From NCBI RefSeq assembly GCF_026342435.1, contig NZ_JAPEMT010000008.1, positions 1-64,000 of the forward strand: DNA of 64,000 nt, read 5' to 3'. This document shows, piece after piece, positions 32,815 to 42,236 of the stretch (position 1 is the stretch's first letter; each line of letters begins with the position of its first letter). Both the position numbers and the translations under genes were made by a program. This DNA is from Streptomyces sp. NBC_00237. Its GTDB lineage: Bacteria; Actinomycetota; Actinomycetes; Streptomycetales; Streptomycetaceae. The notes under the pieces are model-generated. The model did not search any database. It had not been told where the DNA came from and saw only the letters and a program-made list of their open reading frames with translations.

Positions 32815-33036
32815 ATGCCCCCCACCGTCCTGGCCGCCAGCGTCCCGACGTCTTACGACCCCGCGGATTACGACCACTACGAAGACCTCGCCGCCGCCGC
32901 GCACCCCGCTTTCGCCGCCGCGCACCAGTCCGGCCAGGTCATCACCGCGGTCGCCGCGCAGGGCGTCACCGTCTCGACGCACGAGGCGGTACGCGTGCAC
33001 GCCGCCCAGTGGGCGCAGCACCTGTCCCTGGCCTGA
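32815..33036 (+). CDS. Small hypothetical protein
   Basis: 73 residues; GAGGAGG precedes the ATG. An acidic/aromatic start (SYDPADYDHYEDLAAA) and a helical remainder. No family recognised. Confidence 0.7.
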   Translation: MPPTVLAASVPTSYDPADYDHYEDLAAAAHPAFAAAHQSGQVITAVAAQGVTVSTHEAVRVHAAQWAQHLSLA

Positions 33037-33157
33037 CCCGGTCTGCCGGTTGCCTGATCCGCCCGACTCGACCGCCCGCGACTGCGGCGGCCGGGACGGG
33101 CGGTGAAGGGGAGTCGGACAGCCCGGCCCGGACCTCCAGAACAGGACAGGAGACGTC

Positions 33158-33373
33158 ATGCCGCTCCCCGGATGGCTCGCCAGCCAGATCGCCACCGCGC
33201 AGGCCGAGACCGAGAACGACGGCACCACCTGGTCCGCCTACGTCACCACGGAGGACGGGCTCGCGGCGATAGCCGGTGCTCACGACCGTGACCACGCCCA
33301 GCGCTGGCTTGATGAGTCCGGTCGCACTGGCCTCGTCGCCCCCAGCCGCCGCACGCGCGGCCAGCAGATCTGA
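33158..33373 (+). CDS. Small hypothetical protein
   Basis: 71 residues; AGGAGA precedes the ATG. Mixed polar composition with WSAYVTTEDGLAAIAGAHDR. No family recognised; lies just upstream of the large coiled-coil gene. Confidence 0.65.
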   Translation: MPLPGWLASQIATAQAETENDGTTWSAYVTTEDGLAAIAGAHDRDHAQRWLDESGRTGLVAPSRRTRGQQI

Positions 33374-33478
33374 AGGAACACCCGTGAATGCCGCCCCGCT
33401 TGGGGCGGCGGCATCCCGTCCGTCATGCCCTTCGCCAAGCGGCGGGTCGGCAGACGTACACCAGAAAGGACCCCGCCT

Positions 33479-35497
33479 GTGAGCACCCGACGCCAGCCCG
33501 CCCGCAAGGCTCCCGCGAAGAAGAACACGACGGCCAGGACCACCACCGCCACGGCCGCCAAGACGGCAGCGGCGACCGACGCGAACACGTCGGTGGTCAC
33601 CGAGCCCGCCCCGGCCCCGGTGATCGACACCGAGGCGCTCGTGACGGCCGCCCGCGCGGAGGCCGACCAGCTGCTCGCCGCCGCGCGCACCGAGGCCGAC
33701 GACCTTCTCGCGCAGGCCCGCCAGCAGAGCGCCGAAGCCGACAGCGCCGTACGGAAGGCGCAGGCGGAAGCCGACAGCATCCTTCAGATCGCCAAAGGCC
33801 AGGCGGCGCGGATGCACAAGCTGACCGAGGAGCAGATCGCGGCGGCCGAGGAGACCGTGCAGCGCGCCCGTACGATCGCCGACGGCGACCTGACGGCGGC
33901 CGAGCAGACCCTCGCCCGCCGCCGACAGGCCGCGGAGAAGCTCCAGGCGGAGGCGGAGGCCGAGGCCGGTCGGATCGTGGAGGCCGCTCGGACGCGCGCT
34001 CAGCAGGTGCGTGCCGAGGCGGAGCAGGACAAGGACCGGCTCCAGGCCGAGGCCGACGCGACCGCCGCGCACGCCGGGCACCTGGTGGAGGAGGCCAAGC
34101 AGCGGGCCGTTGACCTGGTGGCCGCTGCCGAGGACGACGCCCGCGCTCGCCGCGAGGCCGCGGCCGCGATGCGCCAGCAGGCGGAGCAGGACTCCGAGCA
34201 CCTGCGCACCCGGGCCCGCGAGGAGATCGCGACGGCGGAAGAGGACGCGGCCCGCCTCCTGGACGACGCCCGCGCTCAGGTTGCCGAAGTGCTGCGCGAG
34301 GCAGAGCAGGACGCCGACGACACGCGCGGCGAGGCGCAGCAGGTCCTCGAGGACGCGCAAGCCCGCGCCGAAGAGGACGTGCTCAAGGTCCGCTCCCTCG
34401 CGGAGGCCAAGGCGGCCGGCGCCATCTCCAGCGCGAACACCGCCGCCTCCGAGCGGATCACGGCGGCGGAGCAGGAGGCAGGCCGCCTGGTTGCCGCCGC
34501 CCAGCAGGAAGCCGAGCAGGTCCGCAACCGTGCCCGCATGGAGCAGCAGGCGGCATGGGGGGAGCTGGAGGCCACTCGCGCGGAGGTCGCTGAGGCCCAG
34601 GCGCTCATCGCGAAGCAGGAGCAGCGGAAGAACTTCGTCGACACCTGGGGGCCGCGTGTGGCCCTGGGCGCGACGATCGTCCTCACCGCGTCCGGCGAGT
34701 TCGCCCTGGCCAAGATGAGCGGCTGGCCGACGGAGGTTGCCTGGGCGCTGCCGCTGGCTATCGACGTCTACGTGGTGCAAGCCTTCCGCCGGCACCGCGA
34801 TGTCGCCGGTGCGCTGATCCTCATGGTCGCAGCCAATGCGATCTACCACCTCGCGGCCGCCGGACTGGTCGGCGTCGACGGCAAGGGCAACCCGCTGTGG
34901 TGGCTCATCGTCAGCGTCGCCGCCATCGCTCCGTGGGTGATGTGGCGCATCCACCAGATCACCAAGGCACCGGTTGAGACGGACTCCGGTGAGATGGGCA
35001 CCGGCAACGGAGCCGGGCCGGATGAGACGAACCGCGCCGCATCCGCCGATGAGACCGAGCCCACCCGGGCCGCCGATTCCGGCGCCTTCGGGGAGACGGT
35101 TCCCCACCCCCGCACGGCCCCGGCGCTCGTTGCCGAGACGGACGAGGGTGAGACCCGGCGGCTACTTGAGACGGGCGTCACCGAGACAACCGCTCTGGTG
35201 AGCACAGCTGAGACAGCGTCTCAGTCGAGTGAGACTCCCAGGTCAGGCCGTGAGACAGCTCCTTCGGAAAGCGGCGCGACTCCGCTTCCGCTGCGCTCCG
35301 TTGAGACCGGCCGCCCCACCCTCGCCCGGGACGCTGAGATCGAGGGGCAGATCACTTCGCTGCTCAGTCTCATGTACCGGCGCAAGGGCGCGGAGACCGT
35401 CTCAGTGGACGAAGCCAAGGACGTCCTCGGTGTCTCACGGGCCACCGCCGGCCGCCGCCTTGAGATCGCGAGGACCCGCTTCAAGGACGTCTCGTGA
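33479..35497 (+). CDS. Coiled-coil membrane protein with C-terminal HTH (SpdB/DUF2637-like)
   Basis: 672 residues from GTG 33479 (AGAAAGGA upstream). Residues ~52-385 form a very long Ala/Glu/Arg coiled coil. Residues ~391-480 are membrane-embedded (VALGATIVLTASGEFALAKM, WALPLAIDVYVVQAFRR, DVAGALILMVAANAIYHLAA), resembling the DUF2637/SpdB proteins that help plasmid spread between Streptomyces compartments. The C-terminus (~620-672) has an HTH (SVDEAKDVLGVSRATAGRRL). A transfer-related membrane scaffold is likely. Confidence 0.8.
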   Translation: MSTRRQPARKAPAKKNTTARTTTATAAKTAAATDANTSVVTEPAPAPVIDTEALVTAARAEADQLLAAARTEADDLLAQARQQSAEADSAVRKAQAEADSILQIAKGQAARMHKLTEEQIAAAEETVQRARTIADGDLTAAEQTLARRRQAAEKLQAEAEAEAGRIVEAARTRAQQVRAEAEQDKDRLQAEADATAAHAGHLVEEAKQRAVDLVAAAEDDARARREAAAAMRQQAEQDSEHLRTRAREEIATAEEDAARLLDDARAQVAEVLREAEQDADDTRGEAQQVLEDAQARAEEDVLKVRSLAEAKAAGAISSANTAASERITAAEQEAGRLVAAAQQEAEQVRNRARMEQQAAWGELEATRAEVAEAQALIAKQEQRKNFVDTWGPRVALGATIVLTASGEFALAKMSGWPTEVAWALPLAIDVYVVQAFRRHRDVAGALILMVAANAIYHLAAAGLVGVDGKGNPLWWLIVSVAAIAPWVMWRIHQITKAPVETDSGEMGTGNGAGPDETNRAASADETEPTRAADSGAFGETVPHPRTAPALVAETDEGETRRLLETGVTETTALVSTAETASQSSETPRSGRETAPSESGATPLPLRSVETGRPTLARDAEIEGQITSLLSLMYRRKGAETVSVDEAKDVLGVSRATAGRRLEIARTRFKDVS

Positions 35498-35570
35498 GAT
35501 CGCGCGGCTCCAACCAGGGCTGCCGCCCGCCGAAGCGACCCGCGCCGAACCGGACCAAGAGGAGTTCGAC

Positions 35571-35732
35571 ATGAGCAACCTGACCTACGCGATCGGCCTG
35601 ATCCTCGCCGTGATCAGCCTCGCCCTGATTGTGGCGGCGCCGTTCGCCCTGGCCCACTCCCGCACGCTGCACGACCACGGCCCCGGCTGCTGGTGGTGCC
35701 ACCCCCGGCTGCTGCCGCGCAAGCAGCGCTGA
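35571..35732 (+). CDS. 53-residue membrane protein
   Basis: AAGAGGAG precedes the ATG. One transmembrane segment (IGLILAVISLALIVAAPFAL), then HDHGPGCWWCHPRLLP with a C-x2-C pair. Small spread-type proteins (Spd) of Streptomyces plasmids have similar size; the assignment is by context. Confidence 0.65.
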   Translation: MSNLTYAIGLILAVISLALIVAAPFALAHSRTLHDHGPGCWWCHPRLLPRKQR

Positions 35733-35760
35733 GCCAGTCGTTCGTCCGGCACACACCAGT

Positions 35761-35793
35761 GAGGGCCAGCCCATCCGAAGTGGGCTGGCCCTC
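35761..35793. terminator. Terminator hairpin
   Basis: Perfect 13-bp arms GAGGGCCAGCCCA (35761-35773) and complement (35781-35793), 7-nt loop. Confidence 0.75.
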
Positions 35794-35860
35794 GCTGCGA
35801 CTGCCGGAAGCAGTCCACAGCCCGCCCAGTACAGCAGATCCGACCCCCACGGAGGACCCC

Positions 35861-36358
35861 GTGAGCACCGAAAACAACGGCCAGCCCTTCTTCGATGATC
35901 CGCACGCGGCGCTGCGCGAGATCGCGCAGAACCCCGCCGCCTACGCGCACTACCTCGCGGACTTCAACCGGGTCGTGCTGGACATGCAGGCCAAGCTGGA
36001 GATCCTCCAGCGCGAGACCCGCCTGCACTGCCGCAATTCGCGCGTGCCGGGCGACAAGTGGGGTCAGGCTTTCCTGCGTTCCTTCCCGGTGGAGAAGTCC
36101 CTGAACGACGTTCTCAGCAATCTCAAGAGCATTAGTTCCGGGCTGGAAAAGAGCGCCCATAAGCGTCACGCCCACGACGAAAAGGTGCAGGAGGTCAAGA
36201 AAAACCGAAAGGAAAAGACCCAGCTCAAGGCGCACAAGAAGAACCCCACACTCCAGGCCGCCCCGGAAAACCCGGGCCAGCAGGGTGTGCAGCGCCCGAA
36301 TCCGGGCTATGGTGGTCCCACGTCGATTTACGACCTGAACCGCAGGGAGTCGGCGTGA
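35861..36358 (+). CDS. Hypothetical helical protein
   Basis: 165 residues from GTG 35861 behind GGAGG. Helical (VVLDMQAKLEILQRETRLHC), then a lysine-rich section (KVQEVKKNRKEKTQLKAHKK) and a proline/glycine tail. Its stop overlaps the next start (GTGA). Possibly a nucleic-acid-associated structural protein. Confidence 0.7.
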   Translation: MSTENNGQPFFDDPHAALREIAQNPAAYAHYLADFNRVVLDMQAKLEILQRETRLHCRNSRVPGDKWGQAFLRSFPVEKSLNDVLSNLKSISSGLEKSAHKRHAHDEKVQEVKKNRKEKTQLKAHKKNPTLQAAPENPGQQGVQRPNPGYGGPTSIYDLNRRESA

Positions 36359-36591
36359 GTGCAGGTCGCCCGCTCACGAAAGCCGAGCGGAAGAAAATGA
36401 ACCGTGCGGAACACGAGCGGAAAATCAAACAGGATTTGATTGCGCAGCACGGCACCGACCTCGGCACCTTCTACGCCTGGCTCCGGATCGTGAATATCCG
36501 AGGCACCCAGGCATACCGCGACGGGAACACGGAGTTCATCCGTGAGGCCGCGCTCGCCCTGCACAACGTCTACAGCCGCCACTCCGGCTAG
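36355..36591 (+). CDS. Small basic hypothetical protein
   Basis: 78 residues, coupled by a GTGA overlap. Basic helical start (LTKAERKKMNRAEHERKIKQ), then a more hydrophobic second half. Its codon use is less GC-biased at third positions than its neighbours. Unknown function. Confidence 0.65.
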   Translation: MSAGRPLTKAERKKMNRAEHERKIKQDLIAQHGTDLGTFYAWLRIVNIRGTQAYRDGNTEFIREAALALHNVYSRHSG

Positions 36592-36743
36592 CTTCCCGCG
36601 CCCCGTACGAAGGGCCGTTCCCGATCCCCGGGGGCGGCCCTTCGGCGATCCCAACGCGTGCCGCGCGTGTCGCGTGCCGCGCGTGGCGTGCGCGCGTGTA
36701 CGCGAGGCCGACGCCGACTGTCAAGCCCAGGAGGAGGAGCCGC

Positions 36744-39263
36744 GTGTCCGACGACACCGACAGCAACGTCATCAACCTCCCCACTCGGGGCGGCGATTCC
36801 GGCGGAATGCCGGATGCCCCCGACGCCGGGGATTTCTTCTATTCCGAACCGTCCGGCAGCAGCGCGGACGACGGCGCTCCCCCGGAAAGGGCGACCAGGG
36901 AAACCCCGGCCATTCGTGGCCCTATTTCCCCGGAAATCGCATTGCGGGAGACGGGATTGCCTGACGCCCCGGATTCCGACGAGGAGGAATACGAGGAAGG
37001 CGAATACGAGCAGCCTCGCTCTCTCGCCGACCGCCTCGGTGAATGGCTGGAACTCCGTTTTGAAGTGGCGCGGGACCGGCATGCCGGTGAAGCACCGTTC
37101 CGCGAGGCGGAAATAGCGCGAAAGACCGCGCTTTTGGAGGCCCGCACCGCTCAGGAAACCGCGCTGATGGAGCAGAACGCGAAGTTTCATGCCGCGCAGA
37201 TGAAAGCGAAGTCCGACAAGGCGGCGGCGCGCGGCAAGGCCGACGCGGCGCGATCCTCCAGCTCCGGCCTGGGCGCCGACAAGGGCGGCCGCTCGAAGGC
37301 CGGCGGCGGCTCCGGTCGCGGTGGGGGCCGGGGCTCGGGTACGAACGGGTCCGGTGGCTTTGGCCGCGGTTCCGGGGGTGGCCACTCCCCCAGGGGGGCC
37401 GGTAAGGGCTCTGATCGCTCCGCTGGCGGCGGAAAGGGGACCTCGAAGGGCAACCAGTCGTCCGGCGGCCTGAAAGGCCGCCAGAACGGCCCTGGGGGCC
37501 CCGGTGCGGGCAAGTCCGGTACAGGCAAGGGCAGTTCGGGCGGCTCCGGCGGCAAGAACGGCTCGGGCAGTACCGGGACCGGCAACGGCAGGGGCGGCTC
37601 GAAGGGCGACGGCGGAAAGGCGAAGGACTCGCCGGCCGTCAGTCCCCGGGCTGAGCGGGCCCGCGGCCGCCAGGAGCGCGCCGCCGCCCGCCAGGCGGCA
37701 CGCCAGCAACGGCGCAGCGCCGACCAGGCCGCCAGCCTCGCGGACCGCAGCAAGGACCGCGACCTGGAGCGCCCCGCCGTCCAGGCGGCGCGCGAGGAAC
37801 GCCGCAGGGGGAAAGCCGAGCGGAAGGCCGCAGGAAGGGCGAAGCGGGAGGCGGCCAAGGCCGCCGACGACCGCACCACCCTGGGCGCGGCCCTCGGGCA
37901 GGAAGCGCAACGCCGCTGGGACAAGCGCCGCGCGGCAGAACAGGACAAGGCCGCGAAGGACGACACGGCCAAGGACGAGACCGATGGCACCAAGGAGGAC
38001 AAGGCCAAGGACGACAAGGCCAAGGACGAGACCGATGGCACCAAGGACGCCACCGGCGACAAGGACTCCGAGGCCACGACCAAGAAGATGACCAAGGACG
38101 ACCCGGCGAAGCCCTCCGGCAGCCCGAAGGCCGACTCCGCTACCACGGAGCCGGACGACGGGAAGAGCGGCGAGAAGCCCTCCGAGGGATCCGCCACCAA
38201 GGACGGCACCGGGACCGACACCAAGGATCCCAATACCGCAGATCCCGCCTCCGCGAAGAAGCCAGCCGACGGCGCCCCCACCGGCGAGGCGAAGGCAGAC
38301 GATCCCAGCCCCGCCCCAGAAGCCCCCAAGGACTCCAAGGAGGGAGCAGCGACCCCGGAGCCGGAAGAGCCGGAACCGGAGGGACCGGAGAACGATGGCC
38401 CGTACGGGCTCCGGGACATGTGGAAGCGGCTCCGGCGTGAGGAGGCGGAGCAGCGCAGGAAGGAAAAGGAGCAGCGCAGGAAGGAAAAGGAGGACGACAA
38501 GGCCTATGCCCGGGCCTACTACACCCGGCTGGACCGCGAGCGAGAAGAACGGGAGCGGGCACAGCGCGGACGGCAGGGTCACGCGGCGCAGTGCCGGTGC
38601 AAGCCGTGCAAGCAGGCCCGGGCCGCCGCGTCGGAGCGGCAGTCCCCGCGCCCGGCCGCCGATTTCGGCTTCCGGATGGACCGCGCGGACCGTCCCTCCG
38701 AGCCGCAGCAGGACCCCGGCCCGGTCCGGGAGGAGTACCCGGAGGCGGAGATCGTGCCGCCGCCCGCGCTGCCCCGGGCCCCGGAACCGCACACCCAGCG
38801 TCCCGGCACCACCCGACCCACTGCACAGGAGGACCCCGTGGCATCGGAGGTCAACAGGCCGTCAGGCCAGGCCCGGATGGCGGCCAAGCACCGCACCGAC
38901 ATCACCTTCGGCGAGTACCTGACGGAGATCGTGAACATCGCGATCGCCGCAGCCGGAGACAAGGACCGCGCCCAGGACCTGGCCGACGCGCTCGGCAAGG
39001 TTGCCGACGCCCTGCGCGACATGGCCACCGATCTGGGGGCCGATCACAACATCGCCACCGCGGTCGTCGACCAGATCACCGACCTGGCCGACGCGGCGGA
39101 CCGTATGAAGCAGGTGGCCGAACGGTGCGCCACCCAGTGCGACATCGCCGCGGAGGCCGCCCGGCTCGCCGCCATGGCGGTCGGCCGCGTCTACGGCCAG
39201 GACATGCAGGCCATGGACGACGCCGGCCTGGCCACCGCTTCCTCCGCCGCCCACCACGACTAG
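36744..39263 (+). CDS. Large low-complexity protein with C-terminal helical domain
   Basis: 839 residues from GTG 36744 (GGAGGAGGAG upstream). An acidic N-terminus (DSDEEEYEEGEYEQ), a long Gly/Ser/Arg/Lys section (~150-300), an Arg/Ala helical stretch, a Lys/Asp-rich repeat (~410-480) with AKDETDGTK occurring twice, a CRCKPC cluster near 616, and a helical C-terminal domain (~715-839). Most of it is probably disordered. Its place between transfer genes suggests a structural or DNA-condensing role, but no family is recognised. Confidence 0.75.
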   Translation: MSDDTDSNVINLPTRGGDSGGMPDAPDAGDFFYSEPSGSSADDGAPPERATRETPAIRGPISPEIALRETGLPDAPDSDEEEYEEGEYEQPRSLADRLGEWLELRFEVARDRHAGEAPFREAEIARKTALLEARTAQETALMEQNAKFHAAQMKAKSDKAAARGKADAARSSSSGLGADKGGRSKAGGGSGRGGGRGSGTNGSGGFGRGSGGGHSPRGAGKGSDRSAGGGKGTSKGNQSSGGLKGRQNGPGGPGAGKSGTGKGSSGGSGGKNGSGSTGTGNGRGGSKGDGGKAKDSPAVSPRAERARGRQERAAARQAARQQRRSADQAASLADRSKDRDLERPAVQAAREERRRGKAERKAAGRAKREAAKAADDRTTLGAALGQEAQRRWDKRRAAEQDKAAKDDTAKDETDGTKEDKAKDDKAKDETDGTKDATGDKDSEATTKKMTKDDPAKPSGSPKADSATTEPDDGKSGEKPSEGSATKDGTGTDTKDPNTADPASAKKPADGAPTGEAKADDPSPAPEAPKDSKEGAATPEPEEPEPEGPENDGPYGLRDMWKRLRREEAEQRRKEKEQRRKEKEDDKAYARAYYTRLDREREERERAQRGRQGHAAQCRCKPCKQARAAASERQSPRPAADFGFRMDRADRPSEPQQDPGPVREEYPEAEIVPPPALPRAPEPHTQRPGTTRPTAQEDPVASEVNRPSGQARMAAKHRTDITFGEYLTEIVNIAIAAAGDKDRAQDLADALGKVADALRDMATDLGADHNIATAVVDQITDLADAADRMKQVAERCATQCDIAAEAARLAAMAVGRVYGQDMQAMDDAGLATASSAAHHD

Positions 39264-39282
39264 CAGGAAAGGGGGCTCACTG

Positions 39283-39699
39283 ATGAGCGACCTCGTACCC
39301 GCCACCGGCAGCGGTGCCGCCGCCCGGACGGACGGCGACAACCGCTACAAGGCCGTCCAGCAGAAACTCAAGGCGCTCGGCCACGCCATGGACCTGGCCA
39401 CCAACGAACTCCAGACGCTGCAGCGCGACATGGAGACCAACGCCCGCCGTGCCGAGGGCCTGGCCGTCGACATCGCCAACGCCGAACTCGACCGCACGCA
39501 CGTCGAGATGACCAACCAGGTGTCTGTCGCCCTGGGCGGCGCCGCCATCGAGGTGAAGAAGCTCCACGAGACGGCCCAGGAGGTATCCGGCCAGGCCCAC
39601 GACACACGGCGCACCCACGCGCGGCTGTACGAGGGCCTGGACGACATCCGCTCCAGCCGCAAGGAGCGCACCCCCAAGCCGGGCTTCTTCGTCCGCTGA
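39283..39699 (+). CDS. Small coiled-coil protein
   Basis: 138 residues; AGGAAAGGG precedes the ATG. Mostly helical with heptad-like spacing (LKALGHAMDLATNELQTLQR), no membrane segment. It directly precedes traB across a terminator hairpin. Likely a transfer-region accessory protein. Confidence 0.7.
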   Translation: MSDLVPATGSGAAARTDGDNRYKAVQQKLKALGHAMDLATNELQTLQRDMETNARRAEGLAVDIANAELDRTHVEMTNQVSVALGGAAIEVKKLHETAQEVSGQAHDTRRTHARLYEGLDDIRSSRKERTPKPGFFVR

Positions 39700-39720
39700 C
39701 CCGACCCACCCGCACCCCCT

Positions 39721-39757
39721 GATGGGCGGCCCGCCACGTTACGGCGGGCCGCCCATC
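39721..39757. terminator. Terminator hairpin upstream of traB
   Basis: Perfect 15-bp arms (39721-39735, 39743-39757) around ACGTTAC. Confidence 0.8.
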
Positions 39758-39780
39758 GCCACACCCGAAGGAGAAAACCG

Positions 39781-41904
39781 GTGTCCGTGCCGCGCAGCGT
39801 CGCCCTGGAGCGCACCTTCTACACCCTCAGTGCCCCGGTCCTCGCCGCGGCCCCGAACCTCTTCGCCGACAGCCCCGTCAACACGGTCGTACAGCTGGCC
39901 GGGGCGGCCGGTGTCGGCGGCTGGGTGCTGGCCGCCAAGAGCAACAAGTCCGGTGCGGGACGCAAGATTTTGCGCTGGTCGCCGCTCGTGGCTGCCGCCG
40001 CGATCGACATCGCCGCCCGGCACACGGTCGGCTGGGGGCCGTGGTGCCTGGACGGCCTCCTCGCCGCCAGCTGGGCGGGGGCCGGCCTGTTCGTGATGCC
40101 CTTCTCCCGGCACGCCCGCCGCCGTCACCGCCCCGCGCTCGCCAGTCCGGCCCCCGCGCCGCAGCTGCAGGAAGCCGCCGAGCCGTCTCCCGCGCAGCCG
40201 GACGACGGTGCCGACAACTTCACCCGCCAGGTCCGCTGGCTGTGGGAGGAGCGTGGGCTGCCCGGCCGCACCATCGTGGTCACGGCCACCCCGCACGCAG
40301 GCATGCCCAACGACCTGTCGCTGCTGCTGCGTGCCTCCGAGGCCGGACGGCCGATCTCCAGCCTCACCGAGGAAGCCGTTGCCGCCGCGTTCGGTGTCGA
40401 GACCACCGACGTACGGATCGAGGACGTGCCCCGCCAGTACGGGCGTGAAGGAGGACCGGGCTGGAAGGAAGTCCACGTCACCCCGGATCTGAACGAGCGC
40501 CGCCGCAAGGCGCCCACCACCCGCGAGTGGTGGGCCGACCGGATCGGCGGCGACCGTGGGCCGGTGCCCGGCTCGCAGTACATCAAGACGGTCCGCGACC
40601 ACGACCGCAAGGTCACCCACTACATCGCCCAGGTCCCCGACGAGCTGGGAGAGCCGCGCGTCAACCAGGACAACCTGGCCGCCGCGCTGAAGACCAAGTA
40701 CGACGACGGCCGGCTGTTCGTCACGGTCGACGGCAACCAGGTCCTGGTCTCCCTGTGGGACTCCAGCCCGCTCGCGCAGATCTTCCCCGCCACCCGCGAG
40801 CTGCTCACCCCGGACAAGGACGGCCGGTGGGTGACCGGCTACCTCGGCAACGGGCAGCCCGCCCGCAACCGCGTCCACACCGACCGGGGCGCCGCCCACG
40901 GCCTGTTCGTTGCCCCGTCCGGCGGCGGCAAGACTCAGCTGATGGGGTTGCACGTCGCCGCCGACGCCCTGTTCGGCGCGGTGGTGTGGCTGGCGGCGGA
41001 AGCCCCGGACGAGAAGGCAGCCAAGCTGGGCGAGTACACCGACCGCTACGGCGTCGGCGCCCTGTACATGATCCGGCTCCTGCGCACCCTGGACGCCCTG
41101 ATGGAAATCCGCGGCGAGATGGTCTGGGACGACGGACGGGTCTACGACTGGGACCCCAAACTGGCGGGCTGTCCCTACCGGATGCTGTCCGCCTACCTGG
41201 ACGAGTTCCTCTCCGCCGCCCGCCACGGCGACTACGGCGCGGAGATCATGGACCTTGCCGAGAAGGTGTCGGTCAAGGGCCGCAAGTACGGCATCGGCCT
41301 CAAGGTGGCAGGCCAGTCCATCTACGTACAGGACGGCTTCACCCAGCTGTTGTGCGAGAACCTCCGCGAGAACTGCATCCCGGTCATCTTGAAGGTCGCA
41401 CCGAAGAAGATCGCCGACATGTTCAAGGCCCTCGGCATCTCCTCGGACAACACCCCCGACCCACTCCCCCGCTCCTTCTCCCCCGCCGAAGCGGGCCGCA
41501 TCGAGCGGGTGATGGCCGGGGAGCCCGAGCCGCCCACCGACTCCAACACCGGCGGCGCCGGATGGATCGTCGAAGCCAAGCACCCCGAGGTCCTGCGCAC
41601 CCTTTTCATGGACTTCAAGTCCGGCCTCGACGCCTACTTCCCCGACGCGATCGCCTCCCTCACCGACTACGAGATCCGCGAACTCGAGGCGCGGGAGTTG
41701 TGGTTCGACTGGACCGAGCCGCCCCGGCCCGGGGAGTTCGGCCCCGAACCGATCGATGACGAGGACGACGACTGGGACGGGGAGGACAAGCCGAAGAAGG
41801 GCGGCGGCAAGCCCCGCCGCACGGCGAAGTCCGCCGCGCGCCGCGACGCGGTCACCTCCCCCCTCCAGGCACTGGAAGCGATCAAGAACCTCTCCGGCGT
41901 CTGA
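39781..41904 (+). CDS. traB: TraB-type FtsK/SpoIIIE DNA translocase
   Basis: 707 residues; AAGGAGA precedes the GTG. Hydrophobic N-terminal segments (about 36-52 and 68-105) anchor it in the membrane. Walker A APSGGGKT at about 378-385, Walker B-like SAYLDEF at about 469-475, then an FtsK-like helical end. In Streptomyces plasmids TraB alone moves double-stranded DNA through hyphal cell walls, binding short repeats (clt) on the plasmid. No gamma winged-helix at the C-terminus could be assigned. It is the key transfer gene of the block. Confidence 0.9.
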   Translation: MSVPRSVALERTFYTLSAPVLAAAPNLFADSPVNTVVQLAGAAGVGGWVLAAKSNKSGAGRKILRWSPLVAAAAIDIAARHTVGWGPWCLDGLLAASWAGAGLFVMPFSRHARRRHRPALASPAPAPQLQEAAEPSPAQPDDGADNFTRQVRWLWEERGLPGRTIVVTATPHAGMPNDLSLLLRASEAGRPISSLTEEAVAAAFGVETTDVRIEDVPRQYGREGGPGWKEVHVTPDLNERRRKAPTTREWWADRIGGDRGPVPGSQYIKTVRDHDRKVTHYIAQVPDELGEPRVNQDNLAAALKTKYDDGRLFVTVDGNQVLVSLWDSSPLAQIFPATRELLTPDKDGRWVTGYLGNGQPARNRVHTDRGAAHGLFVAPSGGGKTQLMGLHVAADALFGAVVWLAAEAPDEKAAKLGEYTDRYGVGALYMIRLLRTLDALMEIRGEMVWDDGRVYDWDPKLAGCPYRMLSAYLDEFLSAARHGDYGAEIMDLAEKVSVKGRKYGIGLKVAGQSIYVQDGFTQLLCENLRENCIPVILKVAPKKIADMFKALGISSDNTPDPLPRSFSPAEAGRIERVMAGEPEPPTDSNTGGAGWIVEAKHPEVLRTLFMDFKSGLDAYFPDAIASLTDYEIRELEARELWFDWTEPPRPGEFGPEPIDDEDDDWDGEDKPKKGGGKPRRTAKSAARRDAVTSPLQALEAIKNLSGV

Positions 41905-41925
41905 CCCCACCCCGAACACCCCCTG

Positions 41926-41954
41926 CAGGGCCCGGCCGCGTCGGCCGGGCCCTG
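41926..41954. terminator. Terminator hairpin after traB
   Basis: Perfect 13-bp arms CAGGGCCCGGCCG (41926-41938) and complement (41942-41954), loop CGT. Confidence 0.75.
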
Positions 41955-41980
41955 CTCACCCCTGGAAGGAACCGCAGCTC

Positions 41981-42169
41981 GTGGCCGTATCGATCTCCTT
42001 CGTTCTCCTGCTCGCCATCGTCGTGGTCGTCCTCATCCGGGGCGGCTCCGTACGTCTCCTGCACGCCCTGGCCTGCGCCGCTTTCGGGTTCTTCCTCGCC
42101 TCCTCCGGCGCCGGGCCCTACATCACCCGCGCGATGAGCGGCATCACCGGCTGGATCTCCAGCTTCTGA
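41981..42169 (+). CDS. 62-residue membrane protein
   Basis: GTG 41981 behind GGAAGGAA. Two hydrophobic segments (SFVLLLAIVVVVLI and ALACAAFGFFLASSG). A spread-type small membrane protein is plausible next to traB. Confidence 0.7.
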   Translation: MAVSISFVLLLAIVVVVLIRGGSVRLLHALACAAFGFFLASSGAGPYITRAMSGITGWISSF

Positions 42170-42236
42170 CCGTGTCTGGCCTCCTGCCTCGACGGCCGCC
42201 GCCCCCTGCATCTCCGACGCCTTCCGAGGAGCCCCG

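Noticed and set aside
32966-35107. 713-codon antisense frame over the coiled-coil gene
   Set aside because: The sense protein has clear coiled-coil and membrane structure; the antisense reading is an artefact of third-position GC.
39739-41919. 726-codon open frame antisense to traB
   Set aside because: It is the mirror of a high-GC gene, has no start signal, and its composition is that of a shadow frame.
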